This document shows, in pieces, positions 24,036 through 37,618 of a DNA stretch of 64,000 nt; within the stretch, counting starts at the first letter, position 1; every line of letters starts with the position of its first letter. The position numbers and the translations under genes were made by a program. This DNA is from Rattus norvegicus (Eukaryota; Chordata; Mammalia; Rodentia; Muridae): positions 9,037,816 through 9,101,815 of the forward strand of contig NC_086029.1 in the NCBI RefSeq assembly GCF_036323735.1, given 5' to 3'. Under the pieces are notes generated by a model, which was not told where the DNA came from, made no database searches, and was given only the letters and a program-made list of their open reading frames with translations.

Positions 24036-27000
24036 AATAAGCTTGTTTTTAAAGATAGAGCAACGTTTTAACGAACTGAAACACTGTTTCTTTGTGAATT
24101 CAGTTAGTTCCCAGTAGCTTGCTCTTGAAACATGTGTACTTTTAAAGATTTATCAAAATTTGGTGATCCGAATCTGAGTAACATGGTGAATTCGGATAGT
24201 TCCCAATAGGCCGCCGTAGTAATAAGTGGACTGTTCGGGGTATAGAAAAATTTTCACGAATGGAATCAAAATTTCTAGGCGAATTCAATGAGTTCCCAAT
24301 GGGACATGCTTTTATGAGTTTGCTCTTCAATATAGAGCAACATTTCTAGGAAGGGAATCTAAGTATCATGGGAATTGAATAGGTTCCCAATAGGATTCTC
24401 ATGTAATAAGCTCGTTATTCACGATAGAGCAAAGTTTTAACGAACTGAAACACTGTTTCTTTGTGAATAAAGTTAGTTCCCAGTAGCCTGCTCTTGTACT
24501 ATGTGTACTTTTAAAGATTTATCAAAATTTGGTGATCGGAATCTGAGTAACATGGTGAATTATGTTAGTTACCAATGGGCGGCAGAATTAATAAGTGAAT
24601 GTTCAGGATATAGAAAAATTTTACGAATGGAATCAAAATTTCTAGGCGAATTCAGTGAGTTCCCAATGGAAATGCTTGTATGAGTTTGCTCTTCAATATA
24701 GAGCAAAATTTTAGTGTACGGAATCTAAGTATCATGGTGAATTCTGTAGGTTGCCAATAGGATTCGCATGTAATAAGCTTGTTATTCAAGATAGAGCAAC
24801 GTTTTAACGAACTGAAACACTGTTTATTTGTGAATTCAGTTAGTTCCCAGTAGCCTGCTCTTGTAATATGTGTACTTTTAAAGATTTATCAAAATTTGGT
24901 GAGCCGAATCTGAGTACCATGGTGAAATCGGCTAGTTCCCAATAGGCCGCCGTAGTAATAAGTGGACTGTTCGGGATATAGAAAAGTTTTCACGAATGGA
25001 ATCAAAATTTCTAGGCGAATTCAGTTAATTTCCAATTTTGACATGCTTGTATGAGTTTGCTTTTCATTATAGAGCAACATTTTAAGGAACGGATTCTAAG
25101 TATCATGGTGAATTCAGTAGGTTCCCAATAGGATTCGCATGTAATAAGCTTGTTATTCAAGATAGAGCAACGTTTTAACGAACTGAAACACTGTTTCTTT
25201 GTGATTTCAGTTAGTTCCCAGTAGCCTGCTCTTGTAATGTGTGTACTTTTAAAGATTTATCAAAATTTGGTGAGCCGAATCTGAGTAACATGGTGAATTC
25301 GGATAGTTCCCAATAGGCCGCCGTAGTAATAAGTGGACTGTTCGGGGTATAGAAAAATTTCCACGAATGGAATCAAAATTTCTAGGCCAATTCAGTGAGT
25401 TCCCAATGGGACATGCTTGTATGAGTTTGCTCCTCAATATAGAGCAACATTTCTAGGAAGGGAATCTAAGTATCATGGGAATTCAATAGGTTCCCAATAG
25501 GATTTGCATGTAATAAGCTTGTTATTCAAGATAGAGCAAGGTTTTAACGAACTGAAACACTGTTTCTGTGTGAATTCAGTTAGTTCCCAGTAGCAGGCTC
25601 TTGTAATATGTGTACTTTTAAAGATTTATCAAAATTTGGTGAGCCGAATCTGAGTAACATGGTGAATTCGGTTAGTTCCCAATGGGCCGCAGTAGTAATA
25701 AGGGGACTGTTCGGGATATAGAAAAATTTTCATGAATGAAATCAAAATTTCTAGGCGAATTCAGTGATTTCCCAATGGGACATGCTTGTATGAGTTTGCT
25801 CTTCAATATATAGCACCATTTTAAGGAACGGAATCTAATTATCATGGTGAATTCAGTAGGTTCCCAATAGGATTCGCATGTAATAAGCATGTTATTCAAG
25901 ATAAAGCAACTTTTTAACGAAATGAAATACTGTTTCTTTGTCAATTCTGTTAGTTCCCAGTAGCAGGCTCTTGTAATATGTGTACTTTTAAAGATTTATC
26001 AAAATTTGGTGAGCCGAATCTGAGTAACATGGTGAATTTGGTTAGTTCCCAATAGTCCGCAGTAGTAATAAGTGGACTGTTCGGGATATAGAAAAATTTT
26101 CAGAAACGGAATCACAATTTCTAGGCGAATTCAGTGAGTTCCCCATGGGACATGCTTGTATGAGTTTGATTTTCAATATAGAGCAACATTTTAAGGAACG
26201 GAATCTAAGTATCATGGTGATTTCAGTAGGTTCCAAATGGGATTCGCATGAATAAGCTTGTTATTCAAGATAGAGCAACGTTTTAACGAACTGAAACACT
26301 GTTTCTTTGTGAATTCAGTTAGTTCCCAGTAGCCTGCTCTTGTAATATGTGTACTTTTAAAGATTTATCAAAATTTGGTGATCCGAATCTGAGTAACATG
26401 GTGAATTCTGTTAGTTCCCAATGGGCGGCAGAATTAATAAGTGAATGTTCAGGATATAGAAAAATTTTACGAATGGAATCAAAATTTCTAGGCGAGTTCA
26501 GTGAGTTCCCAATGGGAAATGCTTGTATGAGTTTGCTCTCAATATAGAGCAAAATTTTAGGGTACGGAATCTAAGTATCATGGTGAATTCTGTAGGTTGC
26601 CAATAGGATTCGCATGTAATAAGCTTGTTATTCAAGATAGAGCAACGTTTTAACGAACTGAAACACTGTTCCTTTGTGAATTCAGTTAGTTCCCAGTAGC
26701 CTGTTCTTGTAATATGTGTACTTTTAAAGATTTATCAAAATTTGGTGAGCCGAATCTGAGTACCATGGTGAAATCGGCTAGTTCCCAATAGGCCGCAGTA
26801 GTAATAAGTGGACTGTTCGGGATATAGAAAAATTTTCACGAATGGAATCAAAATTTCTAGACGATTTCAGTGAGTTCCCAATGGGACATGCTAGTATGAG
26901 TTTGCTTTTCACTATAGAGCAACATTTTAAGGAACGGAATCTAAGTATAATGGTGAATTCAGTAGGTTCCCAATAGGATTCGCATGTAATAAGCTTGTCA

Positions 27001-28748
27001 TTCAAGATAGAGCAACGTTTTAACGAACTGAAACACTGTTTCTTTGTGAATTCAGGTAGTTCCCAGTAGCCTGTTCTTGTAATGTGTGTACTTTTAAAGT
27101 TTTATCAAAATTTGGTGAGCCGAATCTGAGTAACATGGTGAATTCGGTTAGTTCCCAATGGGTGGCAGAATTAATAAGTGAAATGTTCAGGATATAGAAA
27201 AAATTTCACGAATGAAATCAAAATTTCTAGGCGAATACATTGAGTTCCCAATGAGAAATGCTTGTATGAGTTTGCTCTTCAATATAGAGCAAAATTTTAG
27301 GGTACGGAATCTAAGTATCATGGTGAATTCTGTAGGTTCCCAGTAGGATTCGCACGTAATAAGCTTGTTATTCAAGATAGAGCAACGTTTTAACGAACTG
27401 AAACACTGTGTCTTTGTGAATTCAGTTAGTTCCCAGTAGCCTGCTCTTGTAATATGTGTACTTTTAAAGATTTATCAAAATTTGGTGAGCCGAATCTGAG
27501 TAACATGGAGAATTCGGTGAGTTCCCATTAGGCCGCAATAGTAATAAATGGACTGTTCGGGATATAGAAAAATTTTCACGAATGGAATCACAATTACTAG
27601 GCGATTTCAGTGAGTTCCCAATGGGACATGCTTGAATGAGTTTGCTCTTCAATATAGAGCAACATTTCTTGGAAGGGAATCTAAGTATCATGGTGATTTC
27701 AGTAGGTTCCCAATAGGATTCGCATGTAATAAGCTTGTTATTCAAGATAGCGCAACGTTTGAACGAACTGAAACACTGTTTCTTTGTGAATTCAGTTAGT
27801 TCCCAGTAGCCTGCTCTTGTAATATGTGTACTTTTAAAGATTTATCAAAATTTGGTGATCCGAATCTGAGTAACATTGTGAATTCTGTTAGTTACCAATG
27901 GGCGGCAGAATTAATAAGTGAATATTCAGGATATAGAAAAATTTTACGAATGGAATCAAAATTTCTAGGCGAATTCAGTGAGTTCCCAATGGAAATGCTT
28001 GTATGAGTTTGCTCTTCAATATAGAGCAAAATTTTAGGGTACGGAATCTAAGTATCATGGTGAATTGTGTAGGTTGCCAATAGGATTCGCATGTAATAAG
28101 CTTGTTATTCAAGATAGAGCAACGTTTTAACGAACTGAAACACTGTTTCTTTGTGAATTCAGTTAGTTCCCAGTAGCCTGCTCTTGTAATATGTGTACTT
28201 TTAAAGATTTATCAAAATTTGGTGAGCCGAATCTGAGTAACATGGTGAAATCGGCTAGTTCCCAATAGGCCGCCGTAGTAATAAGTGGACTGTTCGGGAT
28301 ATAGAAAAATTTTCACGAATGGAATCAAAATTTCTAGGCGAATTCAGTTAATTTCCAATTTTGACATGCTAGTATGAGTTTGCTTTTCATTATAGAGCAA
28401 CATTTTAAGGAACGGAATCTAAGTATCATGGTGAATTCAGTAGGTTCCCAATAGGATTCGCATGTAATAAGCATGTTATTCAAGATAAAGCAACTTTTTA
28501 ACGAAATGAAATACTGTTTCTTTGTGAATTCTGTTAGTTCCCAGTAGCAGGCTCTTGTAATATGTGTACTTTTAAAGATTTATCAAAATTTGGTGAGCCG
28601 AATCTGAGTAACATGGTGAATTCGGTTAGTTCCCAATAGGCTGCAGTAGTAATAAGTGGACTGTTCGGGATATAGAAAAATTTTCACGAATGGAATCAAA
28701 ATTTCTAGGCAAATTCAGTGAGTTCCCAATGGGACATGCTTGTATGAG

Positions 28749-28756
28749 TTTTTTTT
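28749..28756 (+). repeat. T8 tract in a subunit D variant
   Basis: The usual GAGTTTGCTTTTCAAT has become GAG, eight T, CAAT. Its partner 26,954 bp downstream (55,703) also has eight T. Confidence 0.85.
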
Positions 28757-31700
28757 CAATATAGAGCAACGTTTTAAGGAACGGAATCTAAGTATACTGG
28801 TGAATTCAGTAGATTCCCAATAGGATTCGCATGTAATAAGCTTGTTATTCAAGATAGAGCAATATTTTAACGAACTGAAACACCTTTTCTTTGTGAATTC
28901 ATGTAGTTCCCAGTAGCCTGCTCTTGTAATATGTGTACTTTTAAAGATTTATCAAATTTTGGTGAGCCGATTCTGAGTTACATGGTGAATTTGGTTAGTT
29001 CCCAATAGTCCGCAGTAGTAATAAGTGGACTGTTCGGGATATAGAAATATTTTCAGAAACGGAATCACAATTTCTAGGCGAATTCAGTGAGTTTCCCATG
29101 GGACATGCTTGTATGAGTTTGATTTTCAATATAGAGCAACATTTTAAGGAACGGAATCTAAGTATCATGGTGATTTCAGTAGGTTCCAAATAGGATTCGC
29201 ATGTAATAAGCTTGTTATTCAAGATAGAGCAACGTTTTAACGAACTGAAACACTGTTTCTTTGTGAATTCAGTTAGTTCCCAGTAGCCTGCTCTTGTAAT
29301 ATGTGTACTTTTAAAGATTTATCAAAATTTGGTGAGCCGAATCTGAGTAACATGGTGAATTCTGTTAGTTCCCAATGGGCGGCAGAATTAATAAGTGAAT
29401 GTTCAGGATATATAAAAATTTTACGAATGGAATCAAAATTTCTAGGCGAATTCAGTGAGTTCCCAATGGGAAATGCTTGTATGAGTTTGCTCTTCAATAT
29501 AGAGCAAAATTTTAGGGTACGGAATCTAAGTATCATGGTGAATTCTGTAGGTTGCCAATAGGATTCGCATGTAATAAGCTTGTTATTCAAGATAGAGCAA
29601 CGTTTTAACGAACTGAAACACTGTTCCTTTGTGAATTCAGTTAGTTCCCAGTAGCCTGTTCTTGTAATATGTGTACTTTTAAAGATTTATCAAAATTTGG
29701 TGAGCCGAATCTGAGTACCATGGTGAAATCGGCTAGTTCCCAATAGGCCGCAGTAGTAATAAGTGGACTGTTCGGGATATAGAAAAATTTTCACGAATGG
29801 AATCAAAATTTCTAGACGATTTCAGTGAGTTCCCAATGGGACATGCTAGTATGAGTTTGCTTTTCACTATAGAGCAACATTTTAAGGAACGGAATCTAAG
29901 TATAATGGTGAATTCAGTAGGTTCCCAATAGGATTCGCATGTAATAAGCTTGTCATTCAAGATAGAGCAACGTTTTAACGAACTGAAACACTGTTTCTTT
30001 GTGAATTCAGGTAGTTCCCAGTAGCCTGTTCTTGTAATGTGTGTACTTTTAAAGTTTTATCAAAATTTGGTGAGCCGAATCTGAGTAACATGGTGAATTC
30101 GGTTAGTTCCCAATGGGTGGCAGAATTAATAAGTGAAATGTTCAGGATATAGAAAAAATTTAACGAATGGAATCAAAATTTCTAGGCGAATACATTGAGT
30201 TCCCAATGAGAAATGCTTGTATGAGTTTGCTCTTCAATATAGAGCAAAATTTTAGGGTACGGAATCTAAGTATCATGGTGAATTCTGTAGGTTCCCAGTA
30301 GGATTCGCACGTAATAAGCTTGTTATTCAAGATAGAGCAACGTTTTAACGAACTGAAACACTGTGTCTTTGTGAATTCAGTTAGTTCCCAGTAGCCTGCT
30401 CTTGTAATATGTGTACTTTTAAAGATTTATCAAAATTTGGTGAGCCGAATCTGAGTAACATGGAGAATTCGGTGAGTTCCCATTAGGCCGCAATAGTAAT
30501 AAATGGACTGTTCGGGATATAGAAAAATTTTCACGAATGGAATCACAATTACTAGGCGATTTCAGTGAGTTCCCAATGGGACATGCTTGAATGAGTTTGC
30601 TCTTCAATATAGAGCAACATTTCTTGGAAGGGAATCTAAGTATCATGGTGATTTCAGTAGGTTCCCAATAGGATTCGCATGTAATAAGCTTGTTATTCAA
30701 GATAGCGCAACGTTTGAACGAACTGAAACACTGTTTCTTTGTGAATTCAGTTAGTTCCCAGTAGCCTGCTCTTGTAATATGTGTACTTTTAAAGATTTAT
30801 CAAAATTTGGTGATCCGAATCTGAGTAACATTGTGAATTCTGTTAGTTACCAAGGGGCGGCAGAATTAATAAGTGAATATTCAGGATATAGAAAAATTTT
30901 ACGAATGGAATCAAAATTTCTAGGCGAATTCAGTGAGTTCCCAATGGAAATGCTTGTATGAGTTTGCTCTTCAATATAGAGCAAAATTTTAGGGTACGGA
31001 ATCTAAGTATCATGGTGAATTCTGTAGGTTGCCAATAGGATTCGCATGTAATAAGCTTGTTATTCAAGATAGAGCAACGTTTTAACGAACTGAAACACTG
31101 TTTCTTTGTGAATTCAGTTAGTTCCCAGTAGCCTGCTCTTGTAATATGTGTAATTTTAAAGATTTATCAAAATTTGGTGAGCCGAATCTGAGTAACATGG
31201 TGAAATCGGCTAGTTCCCAATAGGCTGCCGTAGTAATAAGTGGACTGTTCGGGATATAGAAAATTTTCACGAATGGAATCAAAATTTCTAGGCGAATTCA
31301 GTTAATTTCCAATTTTGACATGCTTGTATGAGTTTGCTTTTCATTATAGAGCAACATTTTAATGAACGGAATCTAAGTATCATGGTGAATTCAGTAGGTT
31401 CCCAATAGGATTCGCATGTAATAAGCTTGTTATTCAAGATAGAGCAACGTTTTAACGAACTGAAACACTGTTTCTTTGTGAATTCAGTTAGTTCCCAGTA
31501 GCCTGCTCTTGTAATGTGTGTACTTTTAAAGATTTATCAAAATTTGGTGAGCCGAATCTGAGTAACATGGTGAATTCGGTTAGTTCCCATTCGGCCGCAG
31601 TAGTAATAAATGGACTGTTCGGGATATAAAAAAAATTTTCAAGAATGGAATCACAATTTCTAGGCGAATTCAGTGAGTTCCCAATGGGACATGCTTGTAT

Positions 31701-31790
31701 GAGTTTGCTTTTCAATATAGAGCAATATATTAGGAAGGGTATCTAAGTATCATGGGAATTCAGTGGGTTCCCAATAGGATTCGCATGTAA

Positions 31791-31809
31791 TATCTTGATA
31801 TTCAAGATA
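31791..31809. repeat. Perfect 8-bp inverted repeat in a subunit A variant
   Basis: TATCTTGATATTCAAGATA has arms of 8 bp and a 3-base spacer. It arose where the canonical TAATAAGCTTGTTATTCAAG was shortened. The same 19 bases occur at 36,960, 39,913, 41,759, 43,974, 46,927, 58,744 and 62,436, always in units with ATGGGAATTCAGTGGG upstream. The sister class TATCTTGCTATTCAAGATA, common left of 24 kb, has only 7-bp arms with a 5-base spacer. Confidence 0.8.
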
Positions 31810-32440
31810 GAGCAACGTTTTAACGAACTGAAACACTGTTTCTGTGTGAATTCAGTTAGTTCCCAGTAGCAGGCTCTTGAAATATGTGTACTTTTAAAGA
31901 TTTATCAAAATTTGGTGAGCCGAATCTGAGTAACATGGTGAATTCGGTTAGTTCCCAATGGGCCGCAGTAGTAATAAGGGGACTGTTCGGGATATAGAAA
32001 AATTTTCATGAATGAAATCAAAATTTCTAGGCGAATTCAGTGATTTCCCAATGGGACATGCTTGTATGAGTTTGCTCTTCAATATATAGCACCATTTTAA
32101 GGAACGGAATCTAATTATCATGGTGAATTCAGTAGGTTCCCAATAGGATTCGCATGTAATAAGCATGTTATTCAAGATAAAGCAACTTTTTAACGAAATG
32201 AAATACTGTTTCTTTGTGAATTCTGTTAGTTCCCAGTAGCAGGCTCTTGTAATATGTGTACTTTTAAAGATTTATCAAAATTTGTTGAGCCGAATCTGAG
32301 TAACATGGTGAATTCGGTTAGTTCCCAATAGGCTGCAGTAGTAATAAGTGGACTGTTCGGGATATAGAAAATTTTTCACGAATGGAATTAAAATTTCTAG
32401 GCGAATTCAGTGAGTTCTCAATGGGACATGCTTGTATGAG

Positions 32441-32449
32441 TTTTTTTTT
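32441..32449 (+). repeat. T9 tract in a subunit D variant
   Basis: Nine T at the same site. The partner at 59,394 also has nine T. Confidence 0.85.
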
Positions 32450-35394
32450 CAATATAGAGCAACGTTTTAAGGAACGGAATCTAAGTATCATGGTGAATTC
32501 AGTAGATTCCCAATAGGATTCGCATGTAATAAGCTTGTTATTCAAGATAGAGCAATATTTTAACGAACTGAAACACCTTTTCTTTGTGAATTCATGTAAT
32601 TCCCAGTAGCCTGCTCTTGTAATATGTGTACTTTTAAAGATTTATCAAATTTTGGTGAGCCGAATCTGAGTTACATGGTGAATTTGGTTAGTTCCCAATA
32701 GGCCGCAAGAGTAATAAGTGGACTGTTCGCGATATAGAAAAATTTTCAGAAACGGAATCACAATTTCTAGGCGAATTCAGTGAGTTCCCCATGGGACATG
32801 CTTGTATGAGTTTGATTTTCAATATAGAGCAACATTTTAAGGAACGGAATCTAAGTATCATGGTGATTTCAGTAGGTTCCAAATAGGATTCGCATGTAAT
32901 AAGCTTGTTATTCAAGATAGAGCAACGTTTTAACGAACTGAAACACTGGTTCTTTGTGAAATCAGTTAGTTCCCAGTAGCCTGCTCTTGTAATATGTGTA
33001 CTTTTAAAGATTTATCAAAATTTGGTGAGCCGAATCTGAGTAACATGGTGAATTCTGTTAGTTCCCAATGGGCGGCAGAATTAATAAGTGAATGTTCAGG
33101 ATATAGAAAAATTTTACGAATGGAATCAAAATTTCTAGGCGAATTCAGTGAGTTCCCAATGGGAAATGCTTGTATGAGTTCGCTCTTCAATATAGAGCAA
33201 AATTTTAGGTTACGGAATGTAAGTATCATGGTGAATTCTGTAGGTTGCCAATAGGATTCGCATGTAATAAGCTTGTTATTCAAGATAGAGCAACGTTTTA
33301 ACGAACTGAAACACTGTTCCTTTGTGAATTCAGTTAGTTCCCAGTAGCCTGTTCTTGTAATATGTGTACTTTTAAAGATTTATCAAAATTTGGTGAGCCG
33401 AATCTGAGTACCATGGTGAAATCGGCTAGTTCCCAATAGGCCGCAGTAGTAATAAATGGACTGTTCGGGATATAGAAAAATTTTCACGAATGGAATCAAA
33501 ATTTCTAGACGATTTCAGTGAGTTCCCAATGGGACATGCTAGTATGAGTTTGCTTTTCACTATAGAGCAACATTTTAAGGAACGGAATCTAAGTATAATG
33601 GTGAATTCAGTAGGTTCCCAATAGGATTCGCATGTAATAATCTTGTCATTCAAGATAGAGCAACGTTTTAACGAACTGAAACACTGTTTCTTTGTGAATT
33701 AAGGTAGTTCCCAGTAGCCTGCTCTTGTAATATGTGTACTTTTAAAGATTTATCTAAATATGGTGAGCCGAATCTGAGTAACATGGTGAATTCGGTTAGT
33801 TCCCAATGGGTGGCAGAATTAATAAGTGAACTGTTCAGGATATAGAAAAATTTCACGAATGGAATCAAAATTTCTAGGCGAATACATTGAGTTCCCAAGG
33901 GAAATGCTTGTATGAGTTTGCTCTTAAATATAGAGCAAAATTTTAGGGTACGGAATCTAAGTATCATGGTGAATTATGTAGGTTCCCAGTAGGATTCGCA
34001 CGTAATAAGCTTGTTATTCAAGATAGAGCAACGTTTTAACGAACTGAAACACTGTGTCTTTGTGAATTCAGTTAGTTCCCAGTAGCCTGCTCTTGTAATA
34101 TGTGTACTTTTAAAGATTTATCAAAATTTGGTGAGCCGAATCTGAGTAACATGGAGAATTCGGTGAGTTCCCATTAGGCCGCAGTAGTAATAAAAGGAAT
34201 GTTCGGGATATAGAAAAATTTTCACGAATGGAATCAAAATTACTAGGCGATTTCAGGGAGTTCCCAATGGGACATGCTTGTATAAGTTTGCTCTTCAATA
34301 TAGAGCAACATTTCTAGGAAGGGAATCTAAGTATCATGGTGATTTCAGTAGGTTCCCAATAGGATTCGCATGTAATAAGCTTGTTATTCAAGATAGCGCA
34401 ACGTTTGAACGAACTGAAACACTGTTTCTTTGTGAATTCAGTTAGTTCCCAGTAGCCTGCTCTTGTAATATGTGTACTTTTAAAGATTTATCAAAATTTG
34501 GTGATCCGAATCTGAGTAACATGGTGAATTCTGTTAGTTACCAATGGGCGGCAGAATTAATAAGAGAATGTTCAGGATATAGAAAAATTTTACGAATGGA
34601 ATCAAAATTTCTAGGCGAATTCAGTGAGTTCCCAATGGAAATGCTTGTATGAGTTTGCTCTTCAATATAGAGCAAAATTTTAGGGTACGGAATCTAAGTA
34701 TCATGGTGAATTCTGTAGGTTGCCAATAGGATTCGCATGTAATAAGCTTGTTATTCAAGATAGAGCAACGTTTTAACGAACTGAAACACTGTTTCTTTGT
34801 GAATTCAGTTAGTTCCCAGTAGCCTGCTCTTGTAATATGTGTAATTTTAAAGATTTATCAAAATTTGGTGAGCCGAATCTGAGTAACATGGTGAAATCGG
34901 CTAGTTCCCAATAGGCTGCCGTAGTAATAAGTGGACTGTTCGGGATATAGAAAATTTTCACGAATGGAATCAAAATTTCTAGGCGAATTCAGTTAATTTC
35001 CAATTTTGACATGCTTGTATGAGTTTGCTTTTCATTATAGAGCAACATTTTAAGGAACGGAGTCTAAGTATCATGGTGAATTCAGTAGGTTCCCAATAGG
35101 ATTCGCATGTAATAAGCTTGTTATTCAAGATAGAGCAACGTTTTAACGAACTGAAACACTGTTTCTTTGTGAATTCAGTTAGTTCCCAGTAGCCTGCTCT
35201 TGTAATGTGTGTACTTTTAAAGATTTATCAAAATTTGGTGAGCCGAATCTGAGTAACATGGTGAATTCGGTAAGTTCCCATTCGGCCGCAGTAGTAATAA
35301 ATGGACTGTTCGGGATATAAAAAAAATTTTCACGAATGGAATCAAAATTTCTAGGCGAATTCAGTGAGTTCCCAATGGGACATGCTTGTATGAG

Positions 35395-35404
35395 TTTTTT
35401 TTTT
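35395..35404 (+). repeat. T10 tract near the start of the 19-mer, copy 1
   Basis: Ten T. Its counterpart in copy 2 (42,408) has eleven, the only length change seen between these copies. Confidence 0.87.
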
Positions 35405-37608
35405 CAATATAGAGCAACGTTTGAAGGAACGGAATCTAAGTATAATGGTGAATTCGGTAGATTCCCAATAGGATTCGCATGTAATAAGCTTGTTATTCAA
35501 GATAGAGCAACATTTTAACGAACTGAAACACCTTTTCTTTGTGAATTCAGGTAGTTCCCAGTAGCCTGCTCTTGTAATATGTGTACTTTTAAAGATTTAT
35601 CAAATTTTGGTAGCCGAATCTGAGTTACATGGTGAATTTGGTTAGTTCCCAATAGGCCGCAGTAGTTATAAGTGGACTGTTCGCGATATAGAAAAATTTT
35701 CAGAAACGGAATCACAAATTCTAGGCGAATTCAGTGAGTTCCCAATGCGACGTGCTTGTATGACTTTGATTTTCAATATAGAGCAACATTTTAAGGAACG
35801 GAATCTAAGTATCATGGTGATTTCAGTAGGTTCCAAATAGGATTCGCATGTAATAAGCTTTTATTCAAGATAGAGCAACGTTTTAACAAAATGAAATACT
35901 GTTTCTTTGTGAATTCAGTTAGTTCCCAGTAGCCTGCTCTTGTAATATGTGTACTTTTAAAGATTTATCAAAATTTGGTGATCCGAATCTGAGTAACATG
36001 GTGAATTCTGTTAGTTCCCAACGGGCGGCAGAATTAATAAGTGAATGTTCAGGATATAGAAAAATTTTACGAATGGAATCAAAATTTCTAGGCGAATTCA
36101 GTGAGTTCCCAATGGGAAATGCTTGTATGAGTTTGCTCTTCAATATAGAGCAAAATTTTAGGGTACGGATTCTAAGTATCATGGTGAATTCTGTAGGTTG
36201 CCAATAGGATTCGCATGTAATAAGCTGGTTATTCAAGATAGAGCAACGTTTTAACGAACTGAAACACTGTTTCTTTGTGAATTCAGTTTGTTCCCAGTAG
36301 CCTGTTCTTGTAATATGTGTACTTTTAAAGATTTATCAAAATTTGGTGAGCCGAATCTGAGTACCATGGTGAAATCGGCTAGTTCCCAATAGGCCGCAGT
36401 AGTAATAAGTGGACTGTTCGGGATTTAGAAAAATTTTCACAAATGGAATCAAAATTTCTAGACGATTTCAGTGAGTTCCCAATGGGACATGCTAGTATGA
36501 GTTTGCTTTTCAATATAGAGCAACATTTTAAGGAAAGGAATCTAAGTATAATGGTGAATTCAGTAGGTTCCCAATAGGATTCGCATGTAATAATCTTGTC
36601 ATTCAAGATAGAGCAACGTTTTAACGAACTGAAACACTGTTTCTTTGTGAATTCAGTTAGTTCCCAGTAGCCTGCTCTTGTAATGTGTGTACTTTTAAAG
36701 ATTTATCAAAATTTGGTGAGCCGAATCTGAGTAACATGGTGAATTCTGTTAGTTCCCATTCGGCCGCAGTAGTAATAAATGGACTGTTCGGGATATAAAA
36801 AGAATTTTCAAGAATGGAATCACAATTTCTAGGCGAATTCAGTGAGTTCCCAATGGGACATGCTTGTATGAGTTTGCTTTTCAATATAGAGCAATATATT
36901 AGGAAAGGTATCTAAGTATCATGGGAATTCAGTGGGTTCCCAATAGGATTCGCATGTAATATCTTGATATTCAAGATAGAGCAACGTTTTAACGAACTGA
37001 AACACTGTTTCTTTGTGAATTCAGTTAGTTCCCAGTAGCTTGCTCTTGAAATATGTGTACTTTTAAAGAATTATCAAAATTTGGTGAGCCGAATCTGAGT
37101 AACATGGTGAATTCGGTTAGTTCCTAATAGGCCGCCGGAGTAATAAGTGGACAGTTTGGGATATAGAAAAATTTTCATGAATGGAATCAATATTTCTAGG
37201 ATAATTCAGGGAGTTCCCAATGGACATGCTTGTATGAGTTTGATTTTCAATATAGAGCAACATTTTAATGAACGGAATCTAAGTATCATGGTGATTTCAG
37301 TAGATTCCCAATAGGATTCGCATGTAATAAGCTTGTTATTCAAGATAGAGCAACGTTTTAACGAACTGAAACACTGTTTCTTTGTGAATTCAGTTAGTTC
37401 CCAGTAGCTTGCTCTTGAAATATGTGTACTTTTGAAGATTTATCAAAATTTGGTGAGCCGAATCTGAGTAACATGGTGAATTCGGTTAGTTCCCAATAGG
37501 CCGCAGTAGTAATAAGTGGACTGTTCGGGATATAGAAAAATTTTCACGAATGGAATCAAAATTTCTAGGCGAATTCAGTGAGTTCCCAATGGGACATGCT
37601 TGTATGAG

Positions 37609-37618
37609 TTTTTTTTTT
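37609..37618 (+). repeat. T10 tract in a subunit D variant
   Basis: Ten T, conserved at 44,623 and 63,085. The unit has GAATTCAGTAGATTCCC downstream, where the 35.4 kb unit has GAATTCGGTAGATTCCC. Confidence 0.87.

Larger units (their letters stand above)
23680..35285 (+). repeat. Long block, copy 1 (about 11.6 kb)
   Basis: It matches 50,630-62,285 at offset 26,950-26,954 bp (73 monomers) with very few differences (for example GATTTCAG at 25,204 versus GAATTCAG). Inside it are smaller periods: 26.78-30.9 kb shows an 8-monomer period (2,955 bp) and 29.3-33.7 kb a 10-monomer one (3,693 bp). Units near 31.2 and 34.9 kb share a shortened ATAGAAAATTTTC. Where copy 2 is disrupted (about 56.6-58.4 kb) this copy keeps the expected order. 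Confidence 0.85.

Noticed and set aside
29511..29518. TTTTAGGG inside a D subunit variant, like a plant telomere repeat
   Set aside because: It occurs once per unit, not in tandem, and is a one- or two-base variant of TTTTAAGG seen in sister units. It gives no evidence of a telomere.
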